Source: Bacteroides fragilis (GTDB taxonomy: Bacteria > Bacillota > Clostridia > Lachnospirales > Lachnospiraceae). Taken from it: 64,000 nucleotides of DNA. The stretch covers positions 1-64,000 of the forward strand of contig JAMPFK010000014.1 in the NCBI GenBank assembly GCA_023664485.1, written 5' to 3'. Every line of letters starts with the position of its first letter. Positions within the stretch are counted from its first letter, which is position 1. The notes beneath the pieces were generated by a model. The model saw nothing but the letters and a program-made list of their open reading frames with translations, ran no database searches and was not told the DNA's origin. Position numbers and translations under genes: made by a program. Shown here one piece after another: positions 34,868 to 45,014 of the stretch.

Positions 34868-36442
34868 CTACCAGGCGCGAGGCGCCAAAATAAAATAATT
34901 CCGATTATATATAAATTGATTCCTTTCAAGCTGCTTGATTATCTCATCCTGTCCATTCACTACGGCTACAAAAACTATAATATTTCTCTTTTGCAATATA
35001 GTTTCCGGTCTGTATATTTTATATATAGAAAATTGTCCCGTTCTATTTGAATCTAAAAACCCAATTATATGTACTTCAGGAAATAGGGCGGCAACCATTT
35101 CTTCAACAATCTTTCCATACTTTCCTGTTCCCCATATGAAAAACTGCGCATTATTTTGTATTGCTGACTCTATGTACCCCCTGGCATGGAATAAATACCA
35201 TAATTTCGCTGCAACCACTTGCGGATCAGAAAACCGATCATAGTTTCGGTAATATTCGCTTTTCCATACTGAAAAAATTTCCCTGATGTCTGCAATCCTG
35301 ATATCAGATTTCCTTTTATCATCCTGAACAACATGTAAGTAATATTTCTGCAAATTTTCTGTCACTACCTGGGAAGAATGATTTTTTAAAAAAGTATCAT
35401 ATTCACACTTTTTTACCCTTTCAAGCTTTTCTTTTCCAATATCATCATGAAACTCTAATATTTTCCTGCTGATTGCTTCTGCTGTGTAATCATCTGTCAA
35501 ATATCCGTTCATGCCATCTTTGACAGTTTCCGGCACCCCCGCAACAGGTGTTGAAATAATAACCAGGCCAAATGCCATCGCCTCTGATATCGCATTCGGA
35601 TAAGACTCTCTCATACTTCCACATATTAATACGTCACTGTTTCTATATACATCTTTCATATTTGAGCAAAAACCTTTTATTTTAATATATCCCGCCAGGT
35701 TATTGCTTCTTATATAATTTCTGCATTCGTCTGCATATGCCCTGTTATCATGTCCATAAATTGATAAACTTCCGTTTATTCCTTTATTTAAGGCAATATG
35801 AAACGCCTTAATCACATTTAATTGATTTTTATTTGCATATATATCACCAACGCATATATATTCAACCTTCTCTCCCAAAAGAAACGGGGGTTTAATATAT
35901 GCTTTTTTATCAACTGTCGTCCTTATACAAACATAGTCCGTTTTTATATATCGGCTCCACATCTTTGCCCAATACCATGAATCACATATATGATAATACG
36001 GAAATATATCCATATACTGAAATGAAAAAAAATCCGGCAAAAGTGGATAAATATTCATTATATGAGGAATATCCAGTTCTCTGCTGATCAGTTCCACTAT
36101 GGGATTTATTTGAACAGAATGTAAAATATCAGGATCTCTTTTTTGTATTTCTTCTTTCAGGGCTTCATAATTTTCGTCTAAACATATAATATCTATATCT
36201 TCAGGCTGCGAAGATATTTGAAATGTTTTATATGAAATTTCGATACCATTTTGAATGCAGACTTCCTCATACTTCCGCTCCATATCCTGACCATAATAAT
36301 CTGACAGAAATAGCATTACCGAATATCCCGCTCTTTTCATCAAAACAGCCTGTTGAAGGAGTGTATTTGCCGCGCCTCCAAAATATTTCCCGTAGTCTAA
36401 AAAATATAATATTTTATATATTTTTCTATTTTCTGTTTGCAT
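34868..36442 (-). CDS. GT4 glycosyltransferase + Rossmann module
   Basis: A 524-residue protein. Residues 1-370 are a GT-B, GT4-type enzyme: YGKYFGGAANTLLQQAVLM near the start, then YICVGDIYANKNQLNVIKAF, SNMKDVYRNSDVLICGSMRE with SYPNAISEAMAFGLVIIST, the E-x-seven-E donor site. Residues 425-524 are the Rossmann module (FFIWGTGKYGKIVEEMV, GFLDSNRTGQ, IIVFVAVVNGQ). AAAGGA precedes the ATG. The C-terminal module has a partial duplicate just downstream. Confidence 0.86.
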   Translation of the reverse strand: MQTENRKIYKILYFLDYGKYFGGAANTLLQQAVLMKRAGYSVMLFLSDYYGQDMERKYEEVCIQNGIEISYKTFQISSQPEDIDIICLDENYEALKEEIQKRDPDILHSVQINPIVELISRELDIPHIMNIYPLLPDFFSFQYMDIFPYYHICDSWYWAKMWSRYIKTDYVCIRTTVDKKAYIKPPFLLGEKVEYICVGDIYANKNQLNVIKAFHIALNKGINGSLSIYGHDNRAYADECRNYIRSNNLAGYIKIKGFCSNMKDVYRNSDVLICGSMRESYPNAISEAMAFGLVIISTPVAGVPETVKDGMNGYLTDDYTAEAISRKILEFHDDIGKEKLERVKKCEYDTFLKNHSSQVVTENLQKYYLHVVQDDKRKSDIRIADIREIFSVWKSEYYRNYDRFSDPQVVAAKLWYLFHARGYIESAIQNNAQFFIWGTGKYGKIVEEMVAALFPEVHIIGFLDSNRTGQFSIYKIYRPETILQKRNIIVFVAVVNGQDEIIKQLERNQFIYNRNYFILAPRAW

Positions 36443-36524
36443 AAACTTTTCCTTTTATTGCCAGCTCATCGTATATTGTTGACTTTTTACAACAGTCTCT
36501 ATTATACGAAGCTATCCCCATAAA

Positions 36525-37607
36525 TTACATCACGGCGGCTTCTGCCCAGTTCAATATCGAAAATACGGCCAATTGTTCATTTATCCCTTTTAACTGCTGC
36601 CTTATTTCCTTTTCATATTTATAAGTAGCAATCAATATGACCCCTTCATAGTTACATAATTCAGAGGGAGACTTTACTATAACGCCATGAAATTTCTCTC
36701 CCCATTTTGTTTTATTATTATCAACAACAAAGTCTATACAAACATCTGCCTGTAATAAAATATCAATACAACGTTCACTCCATTTTCCAGTTCCAAAAAT
36801 AACAGTTTTATTATTTGTTTCTCCGCATATAATCTTTTTGAATTTTTCAATTACTATATCTTCCGATAATATTAACGAAAACCTGCCCAATATATTGTAT
36901 TCATATATTTTGGGAAGCCATCTGTCTTTATCATTACATCTTTGAATATAATGTAAGGATATCTCCATACCTTCTTTAAGAGATTCCTTTTGTTTTTTCA
37001 GGCTTACTCCTCCTCGTCGAAAATATGTCAGTATTTCATTAATATGTCCAAATTTTAAATTCCGGCTATACATCCGCAACATCAAATCATAATCTGCAGA
37101 AATATGATACTTTGTATTAAACGACCCGTATTTTTCATATATTTCTTTTTTTACAAAGGTCGCCGGATGTGGAATAGCCATCCTGTACCACAAGTCTTCA
37201 AGATTGGTACAACTATACAGTTCTTCCTGTTCAGAACCGCCAAACCACATAGCATCGCCATAAAGAATATCAACATTATACTTGTTATAGTAATCAACAA
37301 CCTGATATACTGCTGTATCAACATATAAATCATCACTATTCAATATCCCTATAATTTCTCCCGAAGCGCTCTTAATCCCTTTATTCATAGCATAATACAG
37401 GCCTTCATCCGCTTCACTTATAAATACGTCGATGTAATCTGCATATTTCCGGATCAATTCCCTTGTGCCATCTGTAGAAGCGCCATCAATAATGATATAT
37501 TCAATATTAGAATAGTTTTGGTTTATCACACTTTTAATCGTTTGTTCAATTGTTGCTATCCCATTATACACAACCGTTATAATGCTGACCTTTACAGCTT
37601 CTTTCAA
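36525..37607 (-). CDS. GT2 glycosyltransferase + Rossmann module
   Basis: A protein of about 360 residues. Residues 1-205 are a GT2 domain close to WcaA-like enzymes: SIITVVYNGIATIEQTIKSV, IDGASTDGTRELIRKY, YYAMNKGIKSASGEIIGILN with SDDLYVD. The C-terminal 95 residues are the Rossmann module (KTVIFGTGKWSERCIDIL, FVVDNNKTKWG, VILIATYKYE). The start at 37607 is a TTG with GAGGA 7 nt upstream. The GTG at 37661 would add 18 non-family residues. The 190 bp upstream hold no gene. Confidence 0.82.
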   Translation of the reverse strand: MKEAVKVSIITVVYNGIATIEQTIKSVINQNYSNIEYIIIDGASTDGTRELIRKYADYIDVFISEADEGLYYAMNKGIKSASGEIIGILNSDDLYVDTAVYQVVDYYNKYNVDILYGDAMWFGGSEQEELYSCTNLEDLWYRMAIPHPATFVKKEIYEKYGSFNTKYHISADYDLMLRMYSRNLKFGHINEILTYFRRGGVSLKKQKESLKEGMEISLHYIQRCNDKDRWLPKIYEYNILGRFSLILSEDIVIEKFKKIICGETNNKTVIFGTGKWSERCIDILLQADVCIDFVVDNNKTKWGEKFHGVIVKSPSELCNYEGVILIATYKYEKEIRQQLKGINEQLAVFSILNWAEAAVM

Positions 37608-37797
37608 CGCTATTTCCTCACTTGCAGAAATTTTATAGTAACATTTACTATTGAATAACACTTTTTAACAATTGATGTTCTATAAAGCTTACAATAAATA
37701 TTATTTAAAAGACCACTGATCATTCCGCCGCCACTATTTTGGAATGAAACAATTAAATTTCGTCAATTATTTTTCCCGATAACCCCGTTCTAAAAGT

Positions 37798-39291
37798 TTA
37801 CAGATAATCGTTCCACCCTTTTGACGGTTCAAATTCAAAATTCGTACTGATGCTGCTGACTTTTTTATTAAATTCTTCCCTGTTACTATTTAAAATAATA
37901 TTTCCCGGATTATGCCCACTCAGTTTTTTATCATTCAGCGCATTGGCTAACACAGGAAATTTTTTATAATCAAAACCCATAAGTTTTACTACACAGAAAT
38001 CAAACTCAACCGGATTATCAGAAAACAAGATACCGCCCACTTTTTTATAACCTGGATGTAACGGCCCCTCTTTATCGCCGCACACAATCATATCTCCAAA
38101 ATGAAGGACTGTCCTTTGTTTTTCCTTATGCATCATCCTGTCTTTTCCAAAATAATATACAATGTGATTCACATCCAGAATAGTTCTCCAGATTGTGTCA
38201 TTTCCATACCACATTCCAAATTTTTTCCTGTTTTGTTCTTTATGATCCAGTATTCTTCCTATCCTCCTGGAAAATTCATTTGCCATATTCATTATAAAAA
38301 TATACCGGTTTTTCAATGCCCAGTTTTTTACATCATTTCCCTGGGTGTTCATATATTTTAATATCTTATGGCCATCTGCGTATTCGTCTCCCCCGTTTTT
38401 CTTCATACCCTGACGGTGGTGCGGCAGAAATTCCTTTTTTACATTAATACCAATCATATTTTTTAATGCCGCCGTATATCCGGCTATCCGATGCGTTTTG
38501 GGTTTCGGTATATTTATTATTACATCTGCATCTAAGACAACCTCACTGATACAATACTCATTTTTTCCTCTGCTATGATGTTCAACCGTATCCTTCGCGG
38601 CATAATTCGTAACCCTGAGTCTTTTTTTGTTCTTTATTTCCTGAAAACAGGATGCCTCTTTTAAATCGACTACAATACTTCCATATTTATTATTTTTATT
38701 TCTGCATTGTATTAAATTGCCATTGTCTGAACAAAGTATCGTATCCCGCAAATCTGCAATATCAACCATAAAATCCGGTGTTTCCCTTTTTTTTAAATAA
38801 CAAAACAGTTCTCCATAACCGCTTCTCTCTAACAATTTATCAAAATCACAGTCCTGCACCGGCGCATCGGCAACGATTACTTTTCCTTTCCCTTTCAAAG
38901 CGATACATACATAATCAAAAAGGCATCTTACAATTGACGGATGCGTAATAAGACAGTCCATTTGTTTTTGGACATCCTTTTCCGCATTATTAGAACTCAT
39001 TACCAGATTAGGTTTTATCAATACAGTGCTGCCGGGACTGATATACGTTCCCAGAGGATTCCATTTATCTGTATTAATATTTTCATAATCCATATTGTCT
39101 GCTATAAATATTTCCCGAATCATACGATAAATATCATTTCTTTTCATCCTGTTATCAGAATTAAATTCAAAACAATATTCCGGGTATTTTATTTCCGGAT
39201 CGTATGGTGCATGTTCAGGATATTCACTGTCTTCTAAATACATAAAATAATTGTTTGCAGATTTTTCATTGCACTGCGGTTGTTTTTGCAT
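37798..39291 (-). CDS. DUF362 domain protein
   Basis: A 497-residue DUF362 protein. The family blocks are clear: VLIKPNLVMSSNN, LITHPSIVRCLFDYV, GKVIVADAPVQDCDFDKLL, VIINIPKPKTHRIAGYT and AALKNMIG. There is no ferredoxin-type Cys cluster of the kind some members carry. The biochemical role is unknown; members recur in envelope glycan loci. It stands between a GT2 gene and an ATP-grasp gene and does not carry the Rossmann module. Confidence 0.82.
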   Translation of the reverse strand: MQKQPQCNEKSANNYFMYLEDSEYPEHAPYDPEIKYPEYCFEFNSDNRMKRNDIYRMIREIFIADNMDYENINTDKWNPLGTYISPGSTVLIKPNLVMSSNNAEKDVQKQMDCLITHPSIVRCLFDYVCIALKGKGKVIVADAPVQDCDFDKLLERSGYGELFCYLKKRETPDFMVDIADLRDTILCSDNGNLIQCRNKNNKYGSIVVDLKEASCFQEIKNKKRLRVTNYAAKDTVEHHSRGKNEYCISEVVLDADVIINIPKPKTHRIAGYTAALKNMIGINVKKEFLPHHRQGMKKNGGDEYADGHKILKYMNTQGNDVKNWALKNRYIFIMNMANEFSRRIGRILDHKEQNRKKFGMWYGNDTIWRTILDVNHIVYYFGKDRMMHKEKQRTVLHFGDMIVCGDKEGPLHPGYKKVGGILFSDNPVEFDFCVVKLMGFDYKKFPVLANALNDKKLSGHNPGNIILNSNREEFNKKVSSISTNFEFEPSKGWNDYL

Positions 39292-39389
39292 ATTATCCTG
39301 TATAATGTTTATAGAAGCGAAACATCATAACTTCCTTTCTTTTGGTTATCGTGGTCCAATACAATTCAGATACTGTGAGCTTTTGATTG

Positions 39390-40634
39390 TTATCCGGCAG
39401 CTTGACTGCTTAACCGGAGCGGATTCGTTTTCTCTGGCAATGTAATCCAGTCTCCCAGAATCCTGTCCCATTTCTCCGGCGTAAACTCTTCCATCCCTCC
39501 TCCTGGGAAAAAGGTCATTTCTCCAAAATATACTCTGTTTTCCATCTCGTAAAAATCCACTCTCACAAAAGGGATACCTTTACTCAGTTCCTCTGCTAAT
39601 TCAATCATAAGCTTGAAATTTAAAGGCCGTAAAATTGGCCTGGTACTTGCCGGATAATGCCGCTCAAATGGCATCCTGTTCCATTCTGTATCGAAAAAGG
39701 TAACTTTTAACTGATCTCCGCTAAATCTTTCCGTACATGTAAATATTGTTTTTACCTTTCCGTTAAAGCACAAAAATTTATAATCTATCATTTCAGATGA
39801 TTCCGACATATATTTCTCCGCTATTATCCTCCGTCTTACATTCTTATACGGCCATTCCCGCCCCATCCAAAAGTAATTAAGGCCAAGCGCCGTATTTAAC
39901 TTTCTCCTGGCTTCCGCTTTATTAAATTTTTTTATCCCATCTACAATCACTATGCTTCCCGCATCATGTGTACATTTTAAAACATATTTCTGCGGTAATT
40001 TTTCAAAATTAATCTGTTCAAAACTATCCCACACCCCCAGCGTAGGGATAATATACTCAGCTCCTATTTTTTCTGCCACATACTCTTTAACTGCATATTT
40101 ATCGACCATCTGTATATATTCCGGTCTGCGATTATAGACCTTAAGCCACTGAAGTTTTTCATTAAATGTTAACGGGTTGTCGAAATTCAATTTGCAGCCC
40201 ATTCTATTCTCAAATTTCTTTTCAAGATACACTATATCATTATAGACTGCATGATATCGTCTCTGCACACTTTCATCATCAGACATATCTATACTATCAA
40301 GCAATTGAGCTAATAATACATGATCCACAACTATAACATTGGATATTCCCTGCTGATATAACTGCTCGATAATCATATCCTGATATTGCCCGCTAACTGT
40401 CAAAAAAACCTGCAGCCTGTCTTTCTTTTGATATAAGTACTCAATATCTTTTACTTTTATATTATCTCTGATAACTGTGCCTGGTTTGACGTTATTATCA
40501 CAATAAAAATCCACTTTCATTCCAGCCGCGCTTATCAGGTCATATCCCCAGTTTTTCCCGATATAGCCTGCGCCAAACAAACAGATTTCGCCATCGCACT
40601 TTTCTCTCAAACCGTCCCATTCCAAATAAGTCAT
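39390..40634 (-). CDS. Rossmann module + TupA-like ATP-grasp enzyme
   Basis: A 414-residue protein. Residues 10-110 are the Rossmann module (EICLFGAGYIGKNWGYDL, FYCDNNVKPG, VFLTVSGQYQ). Residues 125-405 are a TupA-like ATP-grasp domain: NPLTFNEKLQWLKVYNR, DKYAVKEYVAEKIG, YVLKCTHDAGSIVIV and PFVRVDFYEMENRVYFGEMT. TupA-type enzymes are linked to teichuronopeptide and other glycan-peptide synthesis. The start at 40634 has GAGGG 5-6 nt upstream, 8 bp after the previous stop. Confidence 0.82.
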   Translation of the reverse strand: MTYLEWDGLREKCDGEICLFGAGYIGKNWGYDLISAAGMKVDFYCDNNVKPGTVIRDNIKVKDIEYLYQKKDRLQVFLTVSGQYQDMIIEQLYQQGISNVIVVDHVLLAQLLDSIDMSDDESVQRRYHAVYNDIVYLEKKFENRMGCKLNFDNPLTFNEKLQWLKVYNRRPEYIQMVDKYAVKEYVAEKIGAEYIIPTLGVWDSFEQINFEKLPQKYVLKCTHDAGSIVIVDGIKKFNKAEARRKLNTALGLNYFWMGREWPYKNVRRRIIAEKYMSESSEMIDYKFLCFNGKVKTIFTCTERFSGDQLKVTFFDTEWNRMPFERHYPASTRPILRPLNFKLMIELAEELSKGIPFVRVDFYEMENRVYFGEMTFFPGGGMEEFTPEKWDRILGDWITLPEKTNPLRLSSQAAG

Positions 40635-40642
40635 TTTTTCCC

Positions 40643-41785
40643 TCAATACTTATACTGATGATTCCGAACGCGCCTGAATACTCCACTCGTCCGATAATTT
40701 TCACCAAGCATACCTACATCTTCACTCTTTAATCCATTTTTCCATAAACAATATGTAAATGATAACTGATCTCTATAAGACCAGTTAAATACTTCATTCC
40801 ACCAGTCCAGCATGAGCTTCCGGCAGGCCGGATTACTGTTATCCCGTACTAAAATGGTACATTCAAACAATCCATAATCATACGGCATTCCTTCCTTCAG
40901 ATAAGTCATTACCTGGGTATATATTTTACTGAAGCTGTCCGCTTTCCTCACACCGCAGGCAATTGCTTCTGAATAGATACAATTTCGTTCCGGATGCTTA
41001 AATATCGCAATCCCGCTTTTTCCTGTCTTACTTATATATTGGTTCAAATCTCCCGATATTTCGATTGTTCCATCTATGTAAACGGAATACTTATATTCTG
41101 AAAAAATATATGGCGCATTAATTTTGCAGAATCTGTTTCTTCGTATATTATCTGTCACCTTATCAGGAACAACCGTGTTAATATCTATCCACTGCATTAC
41201 ATCAAGCTGTCCGGGATTTTCATCAGATATCAAATAATAATCACAGGCATCCGAGCAAAATCCGGGCTCGTTCACATGATCGTAATTTCCTGTTATACAT
41301 GTAAACACTGCGCATTCTTTTCCGCTGTTATTATGAACCCTGTTCTTTTTTACCATATCAACATTCCAGTTAAAACGTTCATTTTCTACCGGCATCTGTT
41401 CCGATATAATCTTTCCATCCAGGAAATCTTTTACAATATTACTCAAACCAAGCAATTCAGACAATGTAATAATAATTTTAAAGTTAAAACGTTCAATCTG
41501 CTTTACTACATCATCCATACCCGTTTTACTGCCAATGAAAACAAAGCATGCTTCTATTTCCTTTTCCAATATATCAGTTGGTGAAACGCATACGATATCA
41601 TCTCTGATTATATTTCCCCAAAGCGCCGGGGCATTATCACAATAGAAATGTACCCGTACCCCAAAACTTTTGACAATATCATATGCCAGACCTGAACCAA
41701 ATCTACCTGCTCCAAATATACAGACACTCATCCCCTTATTTTTTATAAGTTCTATTTCGCTTAAAATTTTGTCCTCATGTTTCAT
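40643..41785 (-). CDS. Rossmann module + DUF616 glycosyltransferase-like domain
   Basis: A 380-residue protein. Residues 15-120 are the Rossmann module (SVCIFGAGRFGSGLAYDI, FYCDNAPALWG, CFVFIGSKTG). Residues 155-380 are a DUF616 (TOD1/MUCI70-like) domain: CAVFTCITGNYDHVNEPG, YYLISDEN, RNRFCKINAPYIF, YSVYIDGTIEISGDL. The family is a GT-A-like glycosyltransferase group. The start at 41785 is chosen for AAAGG 9 nt upstream; the longer frame gives a non-family tail. It is paired with the preceding TupA-like gene in layout and module type. Confidence 0.78.
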   Translation of the reverse strand: MKHEDKILSEIELIKNKGMSVCIFGAGRFGSGLAYDIVKSFGVRVHFYCDNAPALWGNIIRDDIVCVSPTDILEKEIEACFVFIGSKTGMDDVVKQIERFNFKIIITLSELLGLSNIVKDFLDGKIISEQMPVENERFNWNVDMVKKNRVHNNSGKECAVFTCITGNYDHVNEPGFCSDACDYYLISDENPGQLDVMQWIDINTVVPDKVTDNIRRNRFCKINAPYIFSEYKYSVYIDGTIEISGDLNQYISKTGKSGIAIFKHPERNCIYSEAIACGVRKADSFSKIYTQVMTYLKEGMPYDYGLFECTILVRDNSNPACRKLMLDWWNEVFNWSYRDQLSFTYCLWKNGLKSEDVGMLGENYRTSGVFRRVRNHQYKY

Positions 41786-41819
41786 ATGTAAATGCCTTTC
41801 AGAATAAACATTTTCATGA

Positions 41820-42929
41820 CTAAAACAAATATAATACATTTTCACGGCAGCCTAATTGATTCTTTATTTCATTCGCCTCTTTGATTGCTACAATTATTTT
41901 GCAATCTTTAAAACATATCTCCGAATACTTATATATTTTTTTATCATACATAAATTGATCTTTATACTGATCGTCAGATACTACAAATCCACTGATATTC
42001 ACACACTTCTCTATTCTTTCATAAATAAGTTTTCCATGCATTCCCGTTCCATATATATATACTTCTTTACCACACCTGGCAAAATTAATGATTTCTTCCA
42101 GGGTATTTAAACTTCCGGGAATCTTAATCTCCTCAACATGTAAGTCTCTGCTAAATTCATAATCTATATCATAAATAATGCCATATTTGCGCTTAACCGT
42201 ATCTAAAATCAGATTAATATCGTAATCATAATGCTCGGATATATACTTCAGTAAGTCTATACAATTATCTTTCTGATACTTGATTGGATCAAAACACCTC
42301 TTTTTCATCAGTGGAATTCCACATTGTTTCGTGCAATAATTTGGCGACTGATACATATCATAATTATCAATATCAGAATAACAGGTAAAATCATATTTTT
42401 GAGCATTTAAAAAATGAAATAATCCCATTTCAGCAATTCTGACAACATCATTCCGATGCATATTATCAGTGTCCAATTGTACATAGAAATCGAAGACATC
42501 CGCCATTACCGATTTACGAAACACAATAAAGAAGGTTCCCATTATACTTAGGTAATCATTGTCTAAATACTCAAATCCCCAATAATCTCCTTTTTTATGT
42601 TTCATATATTCAAAAACAGTTTTAAACGGAATAAACGGGCCAAAGCATGTATCATTTGAAAAAACGACCTGATCATATTGTAAAATAAATTCTTTACCAT
42701 ATTTTTGTAATGCCGCCTTATATCCGCCGGCATCATATCCCAGATTTTTGCGAATCATAATTCTATCTGAAATCTGTTTCAGATTATTGAAACCTTTCCT
42801 ATCCACATTCCCATTTATCACAATAATCAGATCATCTACCGCCTCTTTCAATGACTGAGCATAATAAAGCAGATAATTATCAATAATACCATGTGAATCA
42901 TAAACCGTTAATATTCCCAGCGTCTGCAT
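41820..42929 (-). CDS. RgpF-like rhamnan synthesis domain + Rossmann module
   Basis: A 369-residue protein. Residues 1-200 resemble RgpF (rhamnan synthesis F family): GILTVYDSHGIIDNYLLYYA, LIIVINGNVDRKGF, RKNLGYDAGGYKAAL, VVFSNDTCFGPF. RgpF acts in rhamnose-rich wall glycans. Residues 285-369 are the Rossmann module (EVYIYGTGMHGKLIYERI, GFVVSDDQYK, CKIIVAIKEA). The domain is shorter than full RgpF, which usually has a second transferase part, so the acceptor may differ. Confidence 0.75.
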   Translation of the reverse strand: MQTLGILTVYDSHGIIDNYLLYYAQSLKEAVDDLIIVINGNVDRKGFNNLKQISDRIMIRKNLGYDAGGYKAALQKYGKEFILQYDQVVFSNDTCFGPFIPFKTVFEYMKHKKGDYWGFEYLDNDYLSIMGTFFIVFRKSVMADVFDFYVQLDTDNMHRNDVVRIAEMGLFHFLNAQKYDFTCYSDIDNYDMYQSPNYCTKQCGIPLMKKRCFDPIKYQKDNCIDLLKYISEHYDYDINLILDTVKRKYGIIYDIDYEFSRDLHVEEIKIPGSLNTLEEIINFARCGKEVYIYGTGMHGKLIYERIEKCVNISGFVVSDDQYKDQFMYDKKIYKYSEICFKDCKIIVAIKEANEIKNQLGCRENVLYLF

Positions 42930-42991
42930 CCGCTATCCCACTTTCTTTCACGTTATACTGTTCATGCAGGCAATTGCTGCATCCCTATAAA

Positions 42992-44020
42992 TTATCTATT
43001 ACCATAATTCCACTCTGTAATTCGCTCTTCTATTTCTGCAGATTTATCATATTTTTTCATATCAAACAGGCTTGCATATTCTTTTACCAACGGTTCACAT
43101 GTTTCATTACAATTATAAATACAGTTAGCACATATCGTTCCATTTAAGTCATGACTCAAATGACGCTTTCTAAGCGCCTGAGCATATTGATTATTCCATG
43201 CGTCCTGTAAGGGTTCTTTATTTAAATCTGCTACAGCCAGATAATTTTGAAAATCTGCGCAGCACATGGTGAGATAACCTTCATACGTCACATGCAATTT
43301 ATTAAATATCATTGGACAAACCCCATCTATATTGTATCCTCCCGCATTTCCATCAATAGCTAACAGATTGTTTAATTCAGGCATATAACCCGACTGATTT
43401 ATACAGTTAAAAAAAAGAATATCATCTACATATTTTCCATATTCCGACTTAAACGTTTCTTTCGTTCCCACTGTCTGTTTTGTCATGATAAAGGAAATGT
43501 ACAGTTTGAATTGATGTGTGTGCCTCAATCCACTTATGAATTTCAGATTTTCTATTACTTTATCAAAATCGTCCCTTCCATGTATTAGCAGATAATCTTC
43601 TTTGTTTGCCCCATTAATAGAAAACTTTATGCTGTCAATTCCGGCATCTATAACGCTATGTGCTCTTTTCGGCTCAAATAAGACGCCATTTGTAGTAATG
43701 AAAACATATTCGAATCCTATTTCCTTTGCATGAGAAATATATTCTTCAAGGTTCTTATCTACTAACGGTTCTCCTGTCGCATAAAACCCGACTTCTCTCG
43801 TTCCTAACCGATATGCTTCTGACAGAATTCTCTTAGCAAGGTTTTTTTCGATCAATCCCCTGTTTCTGTCGGATTTTGAATTTGCGCAAAAAGCGCACGC
43901 ATGGTTACAAATATTTGAAACCTCAAGCAGCATGGTCCTGGGAAAAGGCTGTATTAAATCTTTATTGTTTATTGTCTGATCGTAAATTTCTATTCGTTTC
44001 CTGATATCTTGTCCGGCCAT
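42992..44020 (-). CDS. Radical SAM protein with SPASM-type C-terminus
   Basis: A 342-residue radical SAM enzyme. The [4Fe-4S] site is CNHACAFC near residue 37 (C-x3-C-x2-C), followed by EVGFYATGEPLVDKN (the GGE-like strand) and INGANKEDYLLIHG. The C-terminus has a Cys cluster (ICANCIYNCNETC) of SPASM type, plus an earlier MCCAD. The family includes enzymes that modify sugars and peptides. AGGAG precedes the ATG. No peptide substrate gene is visible nearby, so a sugar or protein modification role is only inferred. Confidence 0.83.
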   Translation of the reverse strand: MAGQDIRKRIEIYDQTINNKDLIQPFPRTMLLEVSNICNHACAFCANSKSDRNRGLIEKNLAKRILSEAYRLGTREVGFYATGEPLVDKNLEEYISHAKEIGFEYVFITTNGVLFEPKRAHSVIDAGIDSIKFSINGANKEDYLLIHGRDDFDKVIENLKFISGLRHTHQFKLYISFIMTKQTVGTKETFKSEYGKYVDDILFFNCINQSGYMPELNNLLAIDGNAGGYNIDGVCPMIFNKLHVTYEGYLTMCCADFQNYLAVADLNKEPLQDAWNNQYAQALRKRHLSHDLNGTICANCIYNCNETCEPLVKEYASLFDMKKYDKSAEIEERITEWNYGNR

Positions 44021-44161
44021 TTTTGTTCTCCTCTGTTTATTTGAAAAAAATATTTATTTTCCATCTCCAAACAGGCTTTTTTAAATACTCGCTCTTCAGA
44101 TTTCCATCATATAAACGAATTTCCAAAACAGAAATAATTCTGAATATTTGTCTGATTTTAT

Positions 44162-44936
44162 TTATTTCTTCTGAAACGTTAAAGAATACTTATCACTAAA
44201 CTTTTGATATTCAAAGTCTTTATATTCTTCCGTCTTTTTCATTAAATATGCCCATTCATAAAATGTTTCCGGCATTTCATATACTGCTTCATTTTGTGGG
44301 AAATCACCCCTTTTCAGGAAATAGTACCTTTCGATTAATTTCATATTATGCTGTTCTAATTGCAGCGTAAGATAACGTACATCTGTAAAATAATTAGGAT
44401 GCTCTTTTTTTCGTGCATTTATTTCAGCAATCATAGCTGCTTCATCATCTGCAAAATACTTATTATTCTTCCCTGTGACCAATAATACCCCCCCCATTTA
44501 GAACGCGCAGCAATTCCTGAATAATAATCTCCTGATTGCATGCATCAAACACACCAAAACATATAATTTTATCAAACATATTATTTTCAAATGGTATATG
44601 CATCCCATCAAATTCTCTTAAATTATCTCCTACCTTCAAACCCTCATTCATTTTCTCAGCATGCTCAAGGCATACTCCTGATATATCTAACCCAAAATAT
44701 TTGTCATTTTTATTAGATATACTTTTTCTATATATTGGATATAGTCTTCCTGAGCCACATCCAAAATCCAAAAGAAAATCGGTCTCCTTAACTTTCAATT
44801 TTTCAAAATATGTCTTCAATATATAATCATCATTTGTTCTATCTTTAACTTCCTTTCCTTCATTTGTTTCTTTTACCCTGTTTTCCCAATATGTAACATA
44901 ATCATTCCAGTATTGCTTACTATTTGTATTATCCAT
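44162..44936 (-). pseudogene. Class I SAM methyltransferase split at a G8 tract (phase-variable candidate)
   Basis: The 5' part (44463-44936, 157 residues) has the SAM loop FLLDFGCGSGRLYPIY, the acidic strand YFGLDISGVC, and FDKIICFGVFDACNQ. It runs to L-N-G-G-G and then a stop. The 3' part (from 44497) continues L-N-G-G with VLLVTGKNNKYFA and 100 more residues in another frame. The break is exactly at eight G (44488-44495, minus strand). Seven or ten G would give one 257- or 258-residue enzyme. This is either slipped-strand phase variation, decay or a sequencing error. It does not carry the Rossmann module. Confidence 0.75.
44488..44495 (-). repeat. Homopolymeric G8 tract
   Basis: Eight consecutive G on the minus strand inside the methyltransferase gene, the only G run of this length noticed in an AT-rich stretch. 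It lies exactly at the frame break. Confidence 0.9.
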
Positions 44937-45014
44937 CTTCTCTACTTTCCCCAAATCCAAAATCAGCCAATATATTGCTCCAATTCTTAACCATGAAATA
45001 TAATTTGACTGAAA

